Shown here piece after piece: positions 46,729 to 53,655 of a DNA stretch of 64,000 nucleotides. This DNA comes from Phormidium tenue FACHB-886 (GTDB taxonomy: Bacteria; Cyanobacteriota; Cyanobacteriia; Elainellales; Elainellaceae). The notes beneath the pieces were generated by a model. It was not told where the DNA came from. It was given only the letters and a program-made list of their open reading frames with translations, and ran no database searches. A program made the position numbers and the translations under genes. The stretch is taken from positions 186,001 to 250,000 of the forward strand of contig NZ_JACXWX010000005.1 of NCBI RefSeq assembly GCF_014764505.1, given 5' to 3'. Every line of letters starts with the position of its first letter. The stretch's first letter is position 1.

Positions 46729-47283
46729 ATGACCATGACAGAGCAAGAGGAAAAATTTGTCCATTTCACATCCAGCATTGAGAGGTTCAACGACACTTGG
46801 AGAATTCTGCAGCGAATAAAAAAGGATAAGGGACACCCCCTTGTAATCCCTGCTTTTCGATTTGCTCTAGTCCAATACTCAATACCTTACAAAGGTTCTA
46901 GGAGTGCTGAGGCAAAACGTAAATTGCATTACCTCGATAGCACATACATACCGAAAGAGCATTTTGCTTTACATGAAAGACTGCTTGCTGAGCGCGACCA
47001 GCTTCACGCTCATGATGATCTCAGCGTCAAGGACGCCGCGCTTCATGTTAAAGACACAGCGGATGGACCTATCGTCACCACAACAAAAAACAGGACCTAT
47101 GGCATTGACGAGTTTGGAAATATTGACGCAATCATTGATCTGATCGAAAAAACGGTAAAGAGTATGCGCGCGGATCAGCTTCGGTTGCAGCAAGAACTAA
47201 GTTCTAACTGCTCCGAGCGTTATGGCGTCTATCATGGCTTCCGCTCACCCGGTGATAGCTCCAGCCGATCGAGGCAGCGCTGA
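46729..47283 (+). CDS. Unknown element protein with HEPN-like RX5H motif
   Basis: 184 residues starting 3 bp after the integrase stop, with GAGGA at 46715-46719. The helical centre HERLLAERDQLHAHDDLSVKDA contains R-x5-H within a helix after an H-E-R, the arrangement seen in HEPN-type ribonucleases and related R-D-x-x-x-A-H proteins; the resemblance is short and unproven. The last 50 bp overlap the 3' end of the opposite-strand gene ending at 47232. A role in element defence or abortive infection is a guess from context. Confidence 0.6.
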   Translation: MTMTEQEEKFVHFTSSIERFNDTWRILQRIKKDKGHPLVIPAFRFALVQYSIPYKGSRSAEAKRKLHYLDSTYIPKEHFALHERLLAERDQLHAHDDLSVKDAALHVKDTADGPIVTTTKNRTYGIDEFGNIDAIIDLIEKTVKSMRADQLRLQQELSSNCSERYGVYHGFRSPGDSSSRSRQR

Positions 47284-47618
47284 ACGTGGACATAGTAGAC
47301 AGGCTTGCTGGTTCCAGGCTTACGGCGATCGCTCACTTCTTTACCTTTGCCCACACGCAGCAGTCCGGAGTCGATCGCTTCCCAGAGTTGGCGATAGGAG
47401 TCATAGCCCAGCAGGTCATAGGCAGAACTGGCGGGATGCCACTGCCGCCGGGGAGTAATCGTGCGATCTTCGAGCTGCTGCCTGAGTTCGCGGATCGTCG
47501 TGGTTAATTCTGCCAAAATTTTGGGCAGGGCGGGCGGCTCCTCAATATCTTCTAGCTCCCAATCTCGCTCTGGCAGATCGGCTTGATTGAGTTCGTAATG
47601 CTCTAGATCCTCTGGCAT
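47232..47618 (-). CDS. Unknown element protein, last gene of the leftward operon
   Basis: 128 residues. Acidic N-terminus with a coiled coil (LAELTTTIRELRQQLEDR), then a region SSAYDLLGYDSYRQLWEAIDSGLLRVGKGKEVSDRR that looks like a small DNA-binding fold (helix then R-V-G beta-wing), ending VQRCLDRLELSPGERKP. Its ATG follows the stop of the gene above directly (TAGATG). Confidence 0.65.
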   Translation of the reverse strand: MPEDLEHYELNQADLPERDWELEDIEEPPALPKILAELTTTIRELRQQLEDRTITPRRQWHPASSAYDLLGYDSYRQLWEAIDSGLLRVGKGKEVSDRRKPGTSKPVYYVHVQRCLDRLELSPGERKP

Positions 47619-47939
47619 CTATTGCTCTCCTTCCAACTGCCCTCGAACTTTCAGCCAAGCCTCGATCTCTAACTTAGCCCTATCGAGGTCAAAATAAAAT
47701 CTGCCCGGACTCCAGCCGTCTGCCCAATCCATGTGCAGCTCATGCCCATCCAGCACTTCGAGCTTTGCCAACCATCTGCCGCGATCGCAGTAGCCGGGGC
47801 GCGCTTCCAGGGCAATCATGCAGTGCTTGCCTCTGATATGGAGGTAGTTGAGTCCTTGCTCGGTCAGCACCGTTATCCATTCGCCGATCGGCGTGCTCTT
47901 GAGGTCTCCCCAAGTTGGTTCAAATAGTGCGATGGTCAT
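47619..47939 (-). CDS. Unknown element protein
   Basis: 106 residues from ATG 47939. GGAGG and a HIP1 octamer precede the start, and its ATG overlaps the stop of the gene above (ATGA). Mixed alpha/beta with Trp-rich patches (TWGDLKSTPIGEWITVL, MDWADGWSPGRFYFDLDRA). No recognised family. Confidence 0.65.
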   Translation of the reverse strand: MTIALFEPTWGDLKSTPIGEWITVLTEQGLNYLHIRGKHCMIALEARPGYCDRGRWLAKLEVLDGHELHMDWADGWSPGRFYFDLDRAKLEIEAWLKVRGQLEGEQ

Positions 47940-48214
47940 GGGCGATCGCCCTCCCACTTCACAGCGCGGAGAGCATCGCGCGCCTTCATCAAGTCGGCAT
48001 ACGCATCAGGATCTTCTGCCATGATCTGCACCAACTCAGATTGCTCCAATTTCTGCAATGCAAACTTCTTTCCAAACTGAAGAAATCCATGACACTTTAC
48101 ACAGACAGATAGATCGCCAGGGCTAGGGGACGCTATCCCAAACGCCTCTGTATGGCTGTCGATCTCATACCCACACCAGGGGCAAGGGGTTTTAGATACT
48201 CGTATCGTTTTCAT
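47936..48214 (-). CDS. Small zinc-ribbon-like element protein
   Basis: 92 residues. PCPWCGYEIDSHT and VCVKCHGF form a CxxC ... CxxC pair, so it probably binds zinc. The rest is a helix (LVQIMAEDPDAYADLMKARDAL). It ends in GDRP, encoded by the HIP1 junction that also carries the next gene's start. Such short CxxC proteins are common in phage early regions. Confidence 0.7.
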   Translation of the reverse strand: MKTIRVSKTPCPWCGYEIDSHTEAFGIASPSPGDLSVCVKCHGFLQFGKKFALQKLEQSELVQIMAEDPDAYADLMKARDALRAVKWEGDRP

Positions 48215-48516
48215 GGGCGATCGCGTAGTCCTAAACTAATTTCCAGAACTTGAATGTAGTAGTCGTCCCAATTCTTATCGGGCAGCAGATCGTCTCTCAA
48301 TCCGTGGTCTCGCAGCATATTTCTCAACTGCATCCCAGCACCGAGATGCCAGCACGTTATCCAGTCGTCAGGTTCAATTGCGTGTCGCGCTTTGCACTCA
48401 GCCTTGAACTCTTGAGGCAAGGTTTGAAAGACTGCGATCGCCTTCTCTAGCACGTCTGGAGGAATCTCTCTTAGCTTTTCCTCAAAATATTGCTTGCGTT
48501 CCTCTGGGGTTTTCAT
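48211..48516 (-). CDS. Element protein, DUF6794-like
   Basis: 101 residues. The block WHLGAGMQLRNMLRDHGLRDDLLPDKNWDDYYIQVLE matches a small phage/bacterial family (DUF6794 as I recall it) with conserved W-H-L-G and NWDDYY. Start and stop both lie in HIP1 junctions (48215-48224 and 48517-48527). Function unknown. Confidence 0.7.
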   Translation of the reverse strand: MKTPEERKQYFEEKLREIPPDVLEKAIAVFQTLPQEFKAECKARHAIEPDDWITCWHLGAGMQLRNMLRDHGLRDDLLPDKNWDDYYIQVLEISLGLRDRP

Positions 48517-49166
48517 GGGCGATCGCCTCCTCTAAACATTTCCTCTAACTGCCTGCGCTGACGGAATGTTTGAAATTCAGCAATCAGCGGATAGGTTTCT
48601 TCTGCCTCAATGCCAGTTCGCTCCATCAAGAACCAGCGGAAATAGGCATCGCTCTCGGCTGCTTCAGCGGTCTCAATCAGGAGGATCGCATGGTCGATCG
48701 CCTGCACCGTTTCCCACTGCACTGGCTCACCGTACCAGAACACGTTAATGAGTGCCTTGCGGGTTTTCAGTCCAAAGATAACCTCAACGCCTTCCAGTAA
48801 GGGCGATCGTCCCTGCTTGAGAAATTCACGCAGTTGGGCGGCCATCGTCAGCGCTTCCTGCTCTGCGGATGACAGACGAGATGCAAACTGCTGTAAAGAG
48901 GCGCTGTCAAACCCTTTAGGCTTGGACTTCTCAGCAGCATCTCTGTGTAAAACCATCATGCCTTTGACGATCGCCGCTTCTCCCTCGGCATAGCCAACCG
49001 CTTGAAACAGTGCCTGTGCTCTGGCTCTGGTTTCGGTCAGCGAGAGCAGTCCATTTTTCTGATTGAGCTGCCAGTAGACAGCGGGCTGATTATCCTCTCG
49101 GAAATAGGCGTTTGTGAAAATGATGTCCGGCTCAACGTCCGGCATTAAAGGGAGTGGGTTTGTCAT
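48513..49166 (-). CDS. Unknown element protein
   Basis: 217 residues from ATG 49166. Largely helical: SLQQFASRLSSAEQEALTMAAQLREFLKQ and a C-terminal helix EFQTFRQRRQLEEMF; the middle VEVIFGLKTRKALINVFWYGEPVQWETVQ is beta-rich. No family recognised. Coupled on both sides by HIP1 junctions; ends GGDRP. Confidence 0.65.
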   Translation of the reverse strand: MTNPLPLMPDVEPDIIFTNAYFREDNQPAVYWQLNQKNGLLSLTETRARAQALFQAVGYAEGEAAIVKGMMVLHRDAAEKSKPKGFDSASLQQFASRLSSAEQEALTMAAQLREFLKQGRSPLLEGVEVIFGLKTRKALINVFWYGEPVQWETVQAIDHAILLIETAEAAESDAYFRWFLMERTGIEAEETYPLIAEFQTFRQRRQLEEMFRGGDRP

Positions 49167-49432
49167 GGGCGATCGCCTCTCAAGCATTCAAAGCATTGCC
49201 CATCTGTGATTACTTTTGCGTCGTGCTCAACGCACCATTCGATCGGGTTACCTTCTGCGTCGTAATGTTGGTCATCTGGTGCAGGGCTACTTGCTCTAAG
49301 CAATGCCAGTTCTTCAACTGAAAAGTCATCAGCTTTGCAGCCTCGTTCTAAGCAATGCCAAAGATTTGTTAGTCCATCCAACACAAGCTCATCGCCACAA
49401 TAGGGGCATTCATAATAGGGAGCGTTACTCAT
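49163..49432 (-). CDS. Zinc-ribbon element protein
   Basis: 89 residues. N-terminal CPYCGDELVLDG ... WHCLERGC and C-terminal CVEHDAKVITDGQCFEC give two candidate zinc-binding knuckles. It starts inside the preceding gene's end (GDRHE tail) and ends GDRP at the next HIP1 junction. Likely nucleic-acid or protein binding. Confidence 0.7.
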   Translation of the reverse strand: MSNAPYYECPYCGDELVLDGLTNLWHCLERGCKADDFSVEELALLRASSPAPDDQHYDAEGNPIEWCVEHDAKVITDGQCFECLRGDRP

Positions 49433-49778
49433 GGCGATCGCCTCCCTTTATCCAAGCTTCTAACCGCAGCAGAACATCATCAGAGGTGTGCCCGTCAAAC
49501 ACTGGAGCACAGTCTAGATACTCAACCTTGCCTTCAAGTAGATTCCAAAACTTCTCAGGAATGTGATAGGTAATTTGCCCTGTTGATAAATTCATACCCG
49601 CAATGAACCAGCCAGCCCAAACAGAACCATCATGATGTTTGCGCGATCGCCAAGAGAGCCTCGGGTGAGCAATCATCAAAGCAACGAAGAGTAAGCATCT
49701 GTGATTGTAAAGTTCATCAAATGTGTGATATCCATCTGATACTTTGCCTGCATCGCACGGAATAATTAGCTGTCCCAT
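49425..49778 (-). CDS. Phage-type protein with FDGHT motif
   Basis: 117 residues from ATG 49778. SDGYHTFDELYNHRCLLFVAL, WRSRKHHDGSVWAGWFIAGMNL, ITYHIPEKFWNLL and APVFDGHTSDDVLLRLEAW are the blocks of a widespread phage protein family (WDGH-type) of unknown function. Its ATG overlaps the stop of the gene above as TAATG. Its presence supports a phage-like origin of the operon. Confidence 0.75.
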   Translation of the reverse strand: MGQLIIPCDAGKVSDGYHTFDELYNHRCLLFVALMIAHPRLSWRSRKHHDGSVWAGWFIAGMNLSTGQITYHIPEKFWNLLEGKVEYLDCAPVFDGHTSDDVLLRLEAWIKGGDRHE

Positions 49779-50026
49779 TAGCCCCACCTCAACAAATCTT
49801 CTAGCTGTTCTTTCAACCGTTCAAACCAGTCGCATACAAAGCTTTCTGCCGTCTCAAAATCAGGGAATTGCTTTGCAAGAATTCGCGTTCCTCCAGCGTA
49901 AATAGTCAGTCCATACACAAAGCTGTCATCTTCCAGCCTGGAGGGCGATATCCAGACAGCGATCGGGAAACCCTCGGTGGGCGGTTTCATCTCGTAATTA
50001 GCAGCGTGGCGCGTCCAGTGAATCAT
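49778..50026 (-). CDS. Small unknown element protein
   Basis: 82 residues. AVWISPSRLEDDSFVYGLTIYAGGTRILAKQFPDFETAESFVCDWFERLKEQL: a beta-beta-alpha fold with an aromatic surface. Coupled by ATGA to the large gene above and by TAATG to the gene below. Function unknown. Confidence 0.65.
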   Translation of the reverse strand: MIHWTRHAANYEMKPPTEGFPIAVWISPSRLEDDSFVYGLTIYAGGTRILAKQFPDFETAESFVCDWFERLKEQLEDLLRWG

Positions 50027-52113
50027 GCCACCTCCTTACGCCGATCGAACTCCTCATTCATCCAAAGCTCGATCGTCTCCAGTTCACCATCACTGCACCA
50101 GCTCAATATCTTGATCGCAACATCCTTCATGCTCAATCCCCTTCCAAACTGGACGATGAACTGCTCTGCTGCAGCACGGGCGCGATCGACAGGCTTAACT
50201 GCGCTTAAGTTGACAGACTCAACGGTTTCGACTGCATTAGATGGTGCAACTGTAGGAACAGCCTGCTCAACTTGTGGCACTTCCAAATCCGAAACGGTTT
50301 CGGTTTTGGCATCCGCTCTGCGATAACCGAAATCAACGAACTGACCGGGCGTGAGTTTATCGAGTGTGCCATCCTCCCACTGCACTTCCAAATGAGGCGC
50401 GATCGCCATCACCCTCCCACCCTGCAGCTCTGATTCGATCGCATCTCCAGTCTGCAAGCCAGCAATCGCAGCAGGCGGATTCTGATAGTTGTGGATGCGG
50501 GCAGCTTTAGCGCGGCAGTAGTCGAGCTTTGCCTGTGCTTGAGTCAGGCTATCGAAGACGATGCTCCAGCCAACAACCTCGAAGCAGTAGGGATGCTTAC
50601 CGGATACCGCTCGCTTGAACGCTCCAGGCGCGAACTCATCGAACTTCTGCTGCACTTCTTCAAAGGGTGGCTCATCAGCAGGTACAGCAGACTTGAGCCG
50701 CCGAAGGATACCGATCGCATCTTTGTAGGTCGTATCCGGCTGCATCACCGCTTCGAGCTGCTGCCAGTTCTCTGGCTTGGCGATCTGCATGTAGAGCTGA
50801 GCCGATCGATCTCCCACAGCAGGGCAGTTTTCCTTCAGCCATGTGCCCCACTGTCCGTGAGGGACATGTGATTTTGCCTCTAACAGCCGATCGCCCTGCT
50901 GCTTACGGAGCTGGAGAGCAGCTTTACCCGCAGCGATCGAGGTGGTTTCGGCTTCGTCTGCCTGGGACTGGAGATCATTGATTTGGGTAGCGAGTTGGTG
51001 CAGGTCTGAGGGGACGATCGCGGTTGAGATATCCGACAGGCTGTCGCTTTTCTCCAGGTCTGGGGCGATCGCCTGCTCTGGTGGGATAAGCTCTTCATCC
51101 TGGGATTCTAGTTCGGTAGTAATCAAACCTTCTGGCTCTGCTGCTCCTCCTGCGATCGGTTCCACTGGCTCTGCTGCTGCCTGCATTGCCTTATCCATTT
51201 CCTCTATGACCTGCTCAGCGGTCATCGGCGGCGCGGCTGGCTCTGGCTCTGGCAAGGGTTCATTGCCCGCATAGGGTTGCAAGCATTGCGGATTGACCAT
51301 GCACACAGACATCGAACCTTCTGCGGTGCGGATTTGCGGGTAAAACTTGCCGCTGCTTCTAGTGAAACAGACGATCGTTCCGTGCTGTCGATTGAGTTCG
51401 CTTGCCCAGCCATCCTTGTAGGCGTTCTCGGTGTTGATATCTTCGGTAACACGATCGCCCACCTTCCAGTGCAACTCAAACGGTAGAAGCTCCTGCAGTT
51501 GGATTTTGCTGGTTTCGCCTGTGTCCCATTCCACAACGGCTTCCACGGTATCCGCATGGCTATAGCCATCGATTATCTTGCCGGGAATCCAGCCCTGCTC
51601 AAACTTAGCAATGACGCGATCGCCGTCATCCAGGTTTACCCAAGCGGGTTCGCTAACCTCGTACTCGATCTCGCCCTGGGCAATGGTTTTATGGTCTTCG
51701 TCTCCCAGCCAGTTTGCTGCCAGCGCTTTGTAATATCTCACGCCGTCATCTGGCTCGGTTCTAAACAAATCAACTTCATCGATGTACAGCGGATATGCTG
51801 CGCCTTTCACTTTGACCCACTGCTCTGGGTAATACTTGAACTCCCAGGGGCGCAACCTTGAAAGCTCAAAGGTATTTTCAAAGCGATTGGAAAGCTTCTG
51901 GAGATGGGCGATCGCTCCATCGATTTTCAGAATCTTCCATGCTGCTTGAGAATTCGTATCAATGTAGACTCGATCGCCTACCTTAAACCCCTCGTTTTTG
52001 CCCTCAGAAGAAACTTGGGCGGGTTCAACGGCTTCTGATACCTGTGGGGTGGGTTTAACCGCCTTGCTGCGGCTTGTTCGTGCGTTGCTTGTTCGTTTTG
52101 TTTGAGCTGCCAT
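50023..52113 (-). CDS. Large element protein with DUF3102-like and KOW/Tudor-like segments
   Basis: 696 residues from ATG 52113 (the frame continues upstream to 52425 but there it shadows two other genes). N-terminus basic; three or four beta segments beginning VGDRV or DGDRV (near residues 45, 165 and 230, and a later QTGDAIESELQGG), which look like KOW/Tudor-type repeats; an acidic Pro/Ala/Glu linker; a central block LRKQQGDRLLEAKSHVPHGQWGTWLKENCPAVGDRSAQLYMQIAK typical of DUF3102; and a C-terminal helix. It contains one copy of the dispersed palindrome (50289-50303). Function unknown; DUF3102 proteins occur on phages and plasmids. Confidence 0.7.
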   Translation of the reverse strand: MAAQTKRTSNARTSRSKAVKPTPQVSEAVEPAQVSSEGKNEGFKVGDRVYIDTNSQAAWKILKIDGAIAHLQKLSNRFENTFELSRLRPWEFKYYPEQWVKVKGAAYPLYIDEVDLFRTEPDDGVRYYKALAANWLGDEDHKTIAQGEIEYEVSEPAWVNLDDGDRVIAKFEQGWIPGKIIDGYSHADTVEAVVEWDTGETSKIQLQELLPFELHWKVGDRVTEDINTENAYKDGWASELNRQHGTIVCFTRSSGKFYPQIRTAEGSMSVCMVNPQCLQPYAGNEPLPEPEPAAPPMTAEQVIEEMDKAMQAAAEPVEPIAGGAAEPEGLITTELESQDEELIPPEQAIAPDLEKSDSLSDISTAIVPSDLHQLATQINDLQSQADEAETTSIAAGKAALQLRKQQGDRLLEAKSHVPHGQWGTWLKENCPAVGDRSAQLYMQIAKPENWQQLEAVMQPDTTYKDAIGILRRLKSAVPADEPPFEEVQQKFDEFAPGAFKRAVSGKHPYCFEVVGWSIVFDSLTQAQAKLDYCRAKAARIHNYQNPPAAIAGLQTGDAIESELQGGRVMAIAPHLEVQWEDGTLDKLTPGQFVDFGYRRADAKTETVSDLEVPQVEQAVPTVAPSNAVETVESVNLSAVKPVDRARAAAEQFIVQFGRGLSMKDVAIKILSWCSDGELETIELWMNEEFDRRKEVA
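50289..50303. repeat. Dispersed palindrome copy 1
   Basis: CCGAAACGGTTTCGG, perfect 7-bp arms around one base, inside the DUF3102-like gene where it encodes part of KTETVSD. Flanks match copy 4 through ATCC...TTTTGGC. Confidence 0.7.
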
Positions 52114-52207
52114 AGTTAGATTTCTGTTTTGGTGAAGCGGGGTGGTTAGATTTTGGGTGAGGAGGTCAGTTATCTCTGAGCCTCTTGAGTTCTTCCAAGG
52201 CAGCCGC

Positions 52208-52432
52208 TCACAGAGCCAACAGCCTGCTGGTTTCGTGTCGTCTGACCTCTGCAGAGCAACGGGAACTGCCGACAAAGCGATTAATGAGGCTGAGATAGTA
52301 GGCAGCTTTGGCTTCCTGCCAAGCAATCGCGTGAGGATTTGGAGGTGGGGCGATCGGCTGGAGGTTCTCGCAAACTCCGAGAACTTCGGTTTCCTTTGGG
52401 GTGAGCTGGTAGGTGAGGAGGTCAAGCTGCAT
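52208..52432 (-). CDS. Small unknown element protein
   Basis: 74 residues, overlapping the end of the gene above by 11 bp with GGAGG just before its ATG. The helical stretch AIAWQEAKAAYYLSLINRF and an N-terminal LTPKETEVLGVCENL suggest a small regulatory protein. No family recognised, and the gene is supported mainly by context. Confidence 0.5.
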   Translation of the reverse strand: MQLDLLTYQLTPKETEVLGVCENLQPIAPPPNPHAIAWQEAKAAYYLSLINRFVGSSRCSAEVRRHETSRLLAL

Positions 52433-52826
52433 CGCTACCTCCTCCCTGCAACGGCTCGATCGCCCATTGGATCAGGTAACCGTCAAAAGGGTAGCCATGC
52501 GTTTTAACAAAGAAGCTTAGAAAATCCGCGATGCAGCTAAAACCGTCTGCAATTGCCATCTCCATCGCTGCATCAGCTCTGAGTGGCGCTGCTGAACCGT
52601 CAAGCCAAATGGCTCCATCGTTGATATGGATTGGTCTTACAGCAATACAGACAGGATCTGGCTCAACAAGCTTGCGGCAGTGGCGTGTTCGCATTCCGGT
52701 GTAGAGCTGAAGCCGATCGCCTACTTTGGCGTGGCGTCCATCTTTTCGAGGTGCGCGGATGGTTTGAGTTTTCTGACCAGTGCGAACCAGCTCAGCAAAC
52801 CGAGATTGAAAGTTATAGGCAACCAT
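52422..52826 (-). CDS. ASCH-like phage protein
   Basis: 134 residues. YNFQSRFAELVRTGQKTQTIRAPRKDGRHAKVGDRLQLYTGMRTRHCRKL is the core of a small beta-barrel family, ASCH-like, frequent in phages and mobile elements and thought to bind RNA or modified bases. The ATG overlaps the stop of the gene above (TGATG). Probably an accessory nucleic-acid-binding protein. Confidence 0.75.
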   Translation of the reverse strand: MVAYNFQSRFAELVRTGQKTQTIRAPRKDGRHAKVGDRLQLYTGMRTRHCRKLVEPDPVCIAVRPIHINDGAIWLDGSAAPLRADAAMEMAIADGFSCIADFLSFFVKTHGYPFDGYLIQWAIEPLQGGGSDAA

Positions 52827-53209
52827 CAGTCCTCCTCCACAATCACGCCATTGAACGCAGAGGCGATCGCCTCTGCCGCCATCTGCGCCGCCTCATCGTC
52901 AGGAGGAATCCGCACGCCTACCTTGCGAGTGCCGTCTGTCACGATGAAGCCATCGGGTCCTAGGATCCGAATCGATCGATCGCGGTAGATGGTCAGCGGC
53001 ATCTCTTCAGTCACCAGCAGCGCTACGCCGTTGAGGTGATGAAGTTGGAGCCGATCGCACTGGTGCAGCGGGTAGAACTGCTCGCACACATCCAGCAGGC
53101 AGGGAACGCCATTGCGGGGGACGATGCGCCGCTGTGGAGCGAAGATCGTCTTGTCGGGAACGTGACAGACCAGCGGGGCGGTTTTGAGCCATTCTGGAGC
53201 GGCGATCAT
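52826..53209 (-). CDS. Unknown element protein
   Basis: 127 residues. Beta-rich: VPCLLDVCEQFYPLHQCDRLQLHHLNGVALLV, SIRILGPDGFIVTDGTRKVGVRIPP, followed by a helix QMAAEAIASAF. No family recognised. ATGA overlap with the candidate helicase loader above. Confidence 0.6.
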   Translation of the reverse strand: MIAAPEWLKTAPLVCHVPDKTIFAPQRRIVPRNGVPCLLDVCEQFYPLHQCDRLQLHHLNGVALLVTEEMPLTIYRDRSIRILGPDGFIVTDGTRKVGVRIPPDDEAAQMAAEAIASAFNGVIVEED

Positions 53210-53655
53210 TGTGCGGCTCCCTTCACATCGCTGCCAGCTTGAGCCGCCTTCGCTGCATCAACAAACTGCTGCGTTTCGACTGCCAGCACATCGACGATCG
53301 AACTCATCTGCGCCTGCTGAGAGCGGAGGTTTGAGATCTGCAGCCGGGTCTGCTGGAGGACAGCACGATATTCGGCTTGCTCCTCCGGGGTCATATCGAC
53401 GTAGGCTTTGACCTCGCCAGCGGGAAGCTGCGGCTGGGGGGAGAGCGATCGAGCTAGCTTGATGAACTCAACTGGCGTGGGTAACGGAGGGACGCCCTCG
53501 GTGAATAGCTTCTGCGCCGCTTTGACAAACTCCTCGGTGGTGAGCCGCTCATTGATGCTGGCGTAGTAGAGCGCGATCGTCGTTGGGCTAAACCGGATGC
53601 TGAACCGCTCCAGCACGCCGATGAATAGGGGTTCAAAGGTCTTGTAGTCGATCAT
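53206..53655 (-). CDS. Candidate helicase loader (G39P / lambda P-like)
   Basis: 149 residues, directly after the initiator gene and coupled to it by ATGA. The N-terminal half TFEPLFIGVLERFSIRFSPTTIALYYASINERLTTEEFVKAAQKLFTEGVPPLPTPVEF has the pattern of phage loader N-domains: a helix bundle ending in a G-x-PPLPTPVEF turn, where G39P and lambda-P-type proteins have G-x-FPTP-E-F. A coiled-coil region follows (MTPEEQAEYRAVLQQTRLQISNL). The assignment rests on this motif and gene order. Confidence 0.55.
   Translation of the reverse strand: MIDYKTFEPLFIGVLERFSIRFSPTTIALYYASINERLTTEEFVKAAQKLFTEGVPPLPTPVEFIKLARSLSPQPQLPAGEVKAYVDMTPEEQAEYRAVLQQTRLQISNLRSQQAQMSSIVDVLAVETQQFVDAAKAAQAGSDVKGAAQ

Noticed and set aside
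47937-49442. CRISPR-like or integron-like array from the regularly recurring GGCGATCGCC
   Set aside because: Spacing is irregular (about 275 to 650 bp), the repeats are 10-11 bp HIP1 cores and they sit at gene starts; no cas gene or integron integrase is present.
52114-52425. N-terminal extension of the DUF3102-like protein by about 104 residues
   Set aside because: The extension reads Ser/Pro/Arg-rich shadow sequence over two other small genes; the conserved part begins after ATG 52113.
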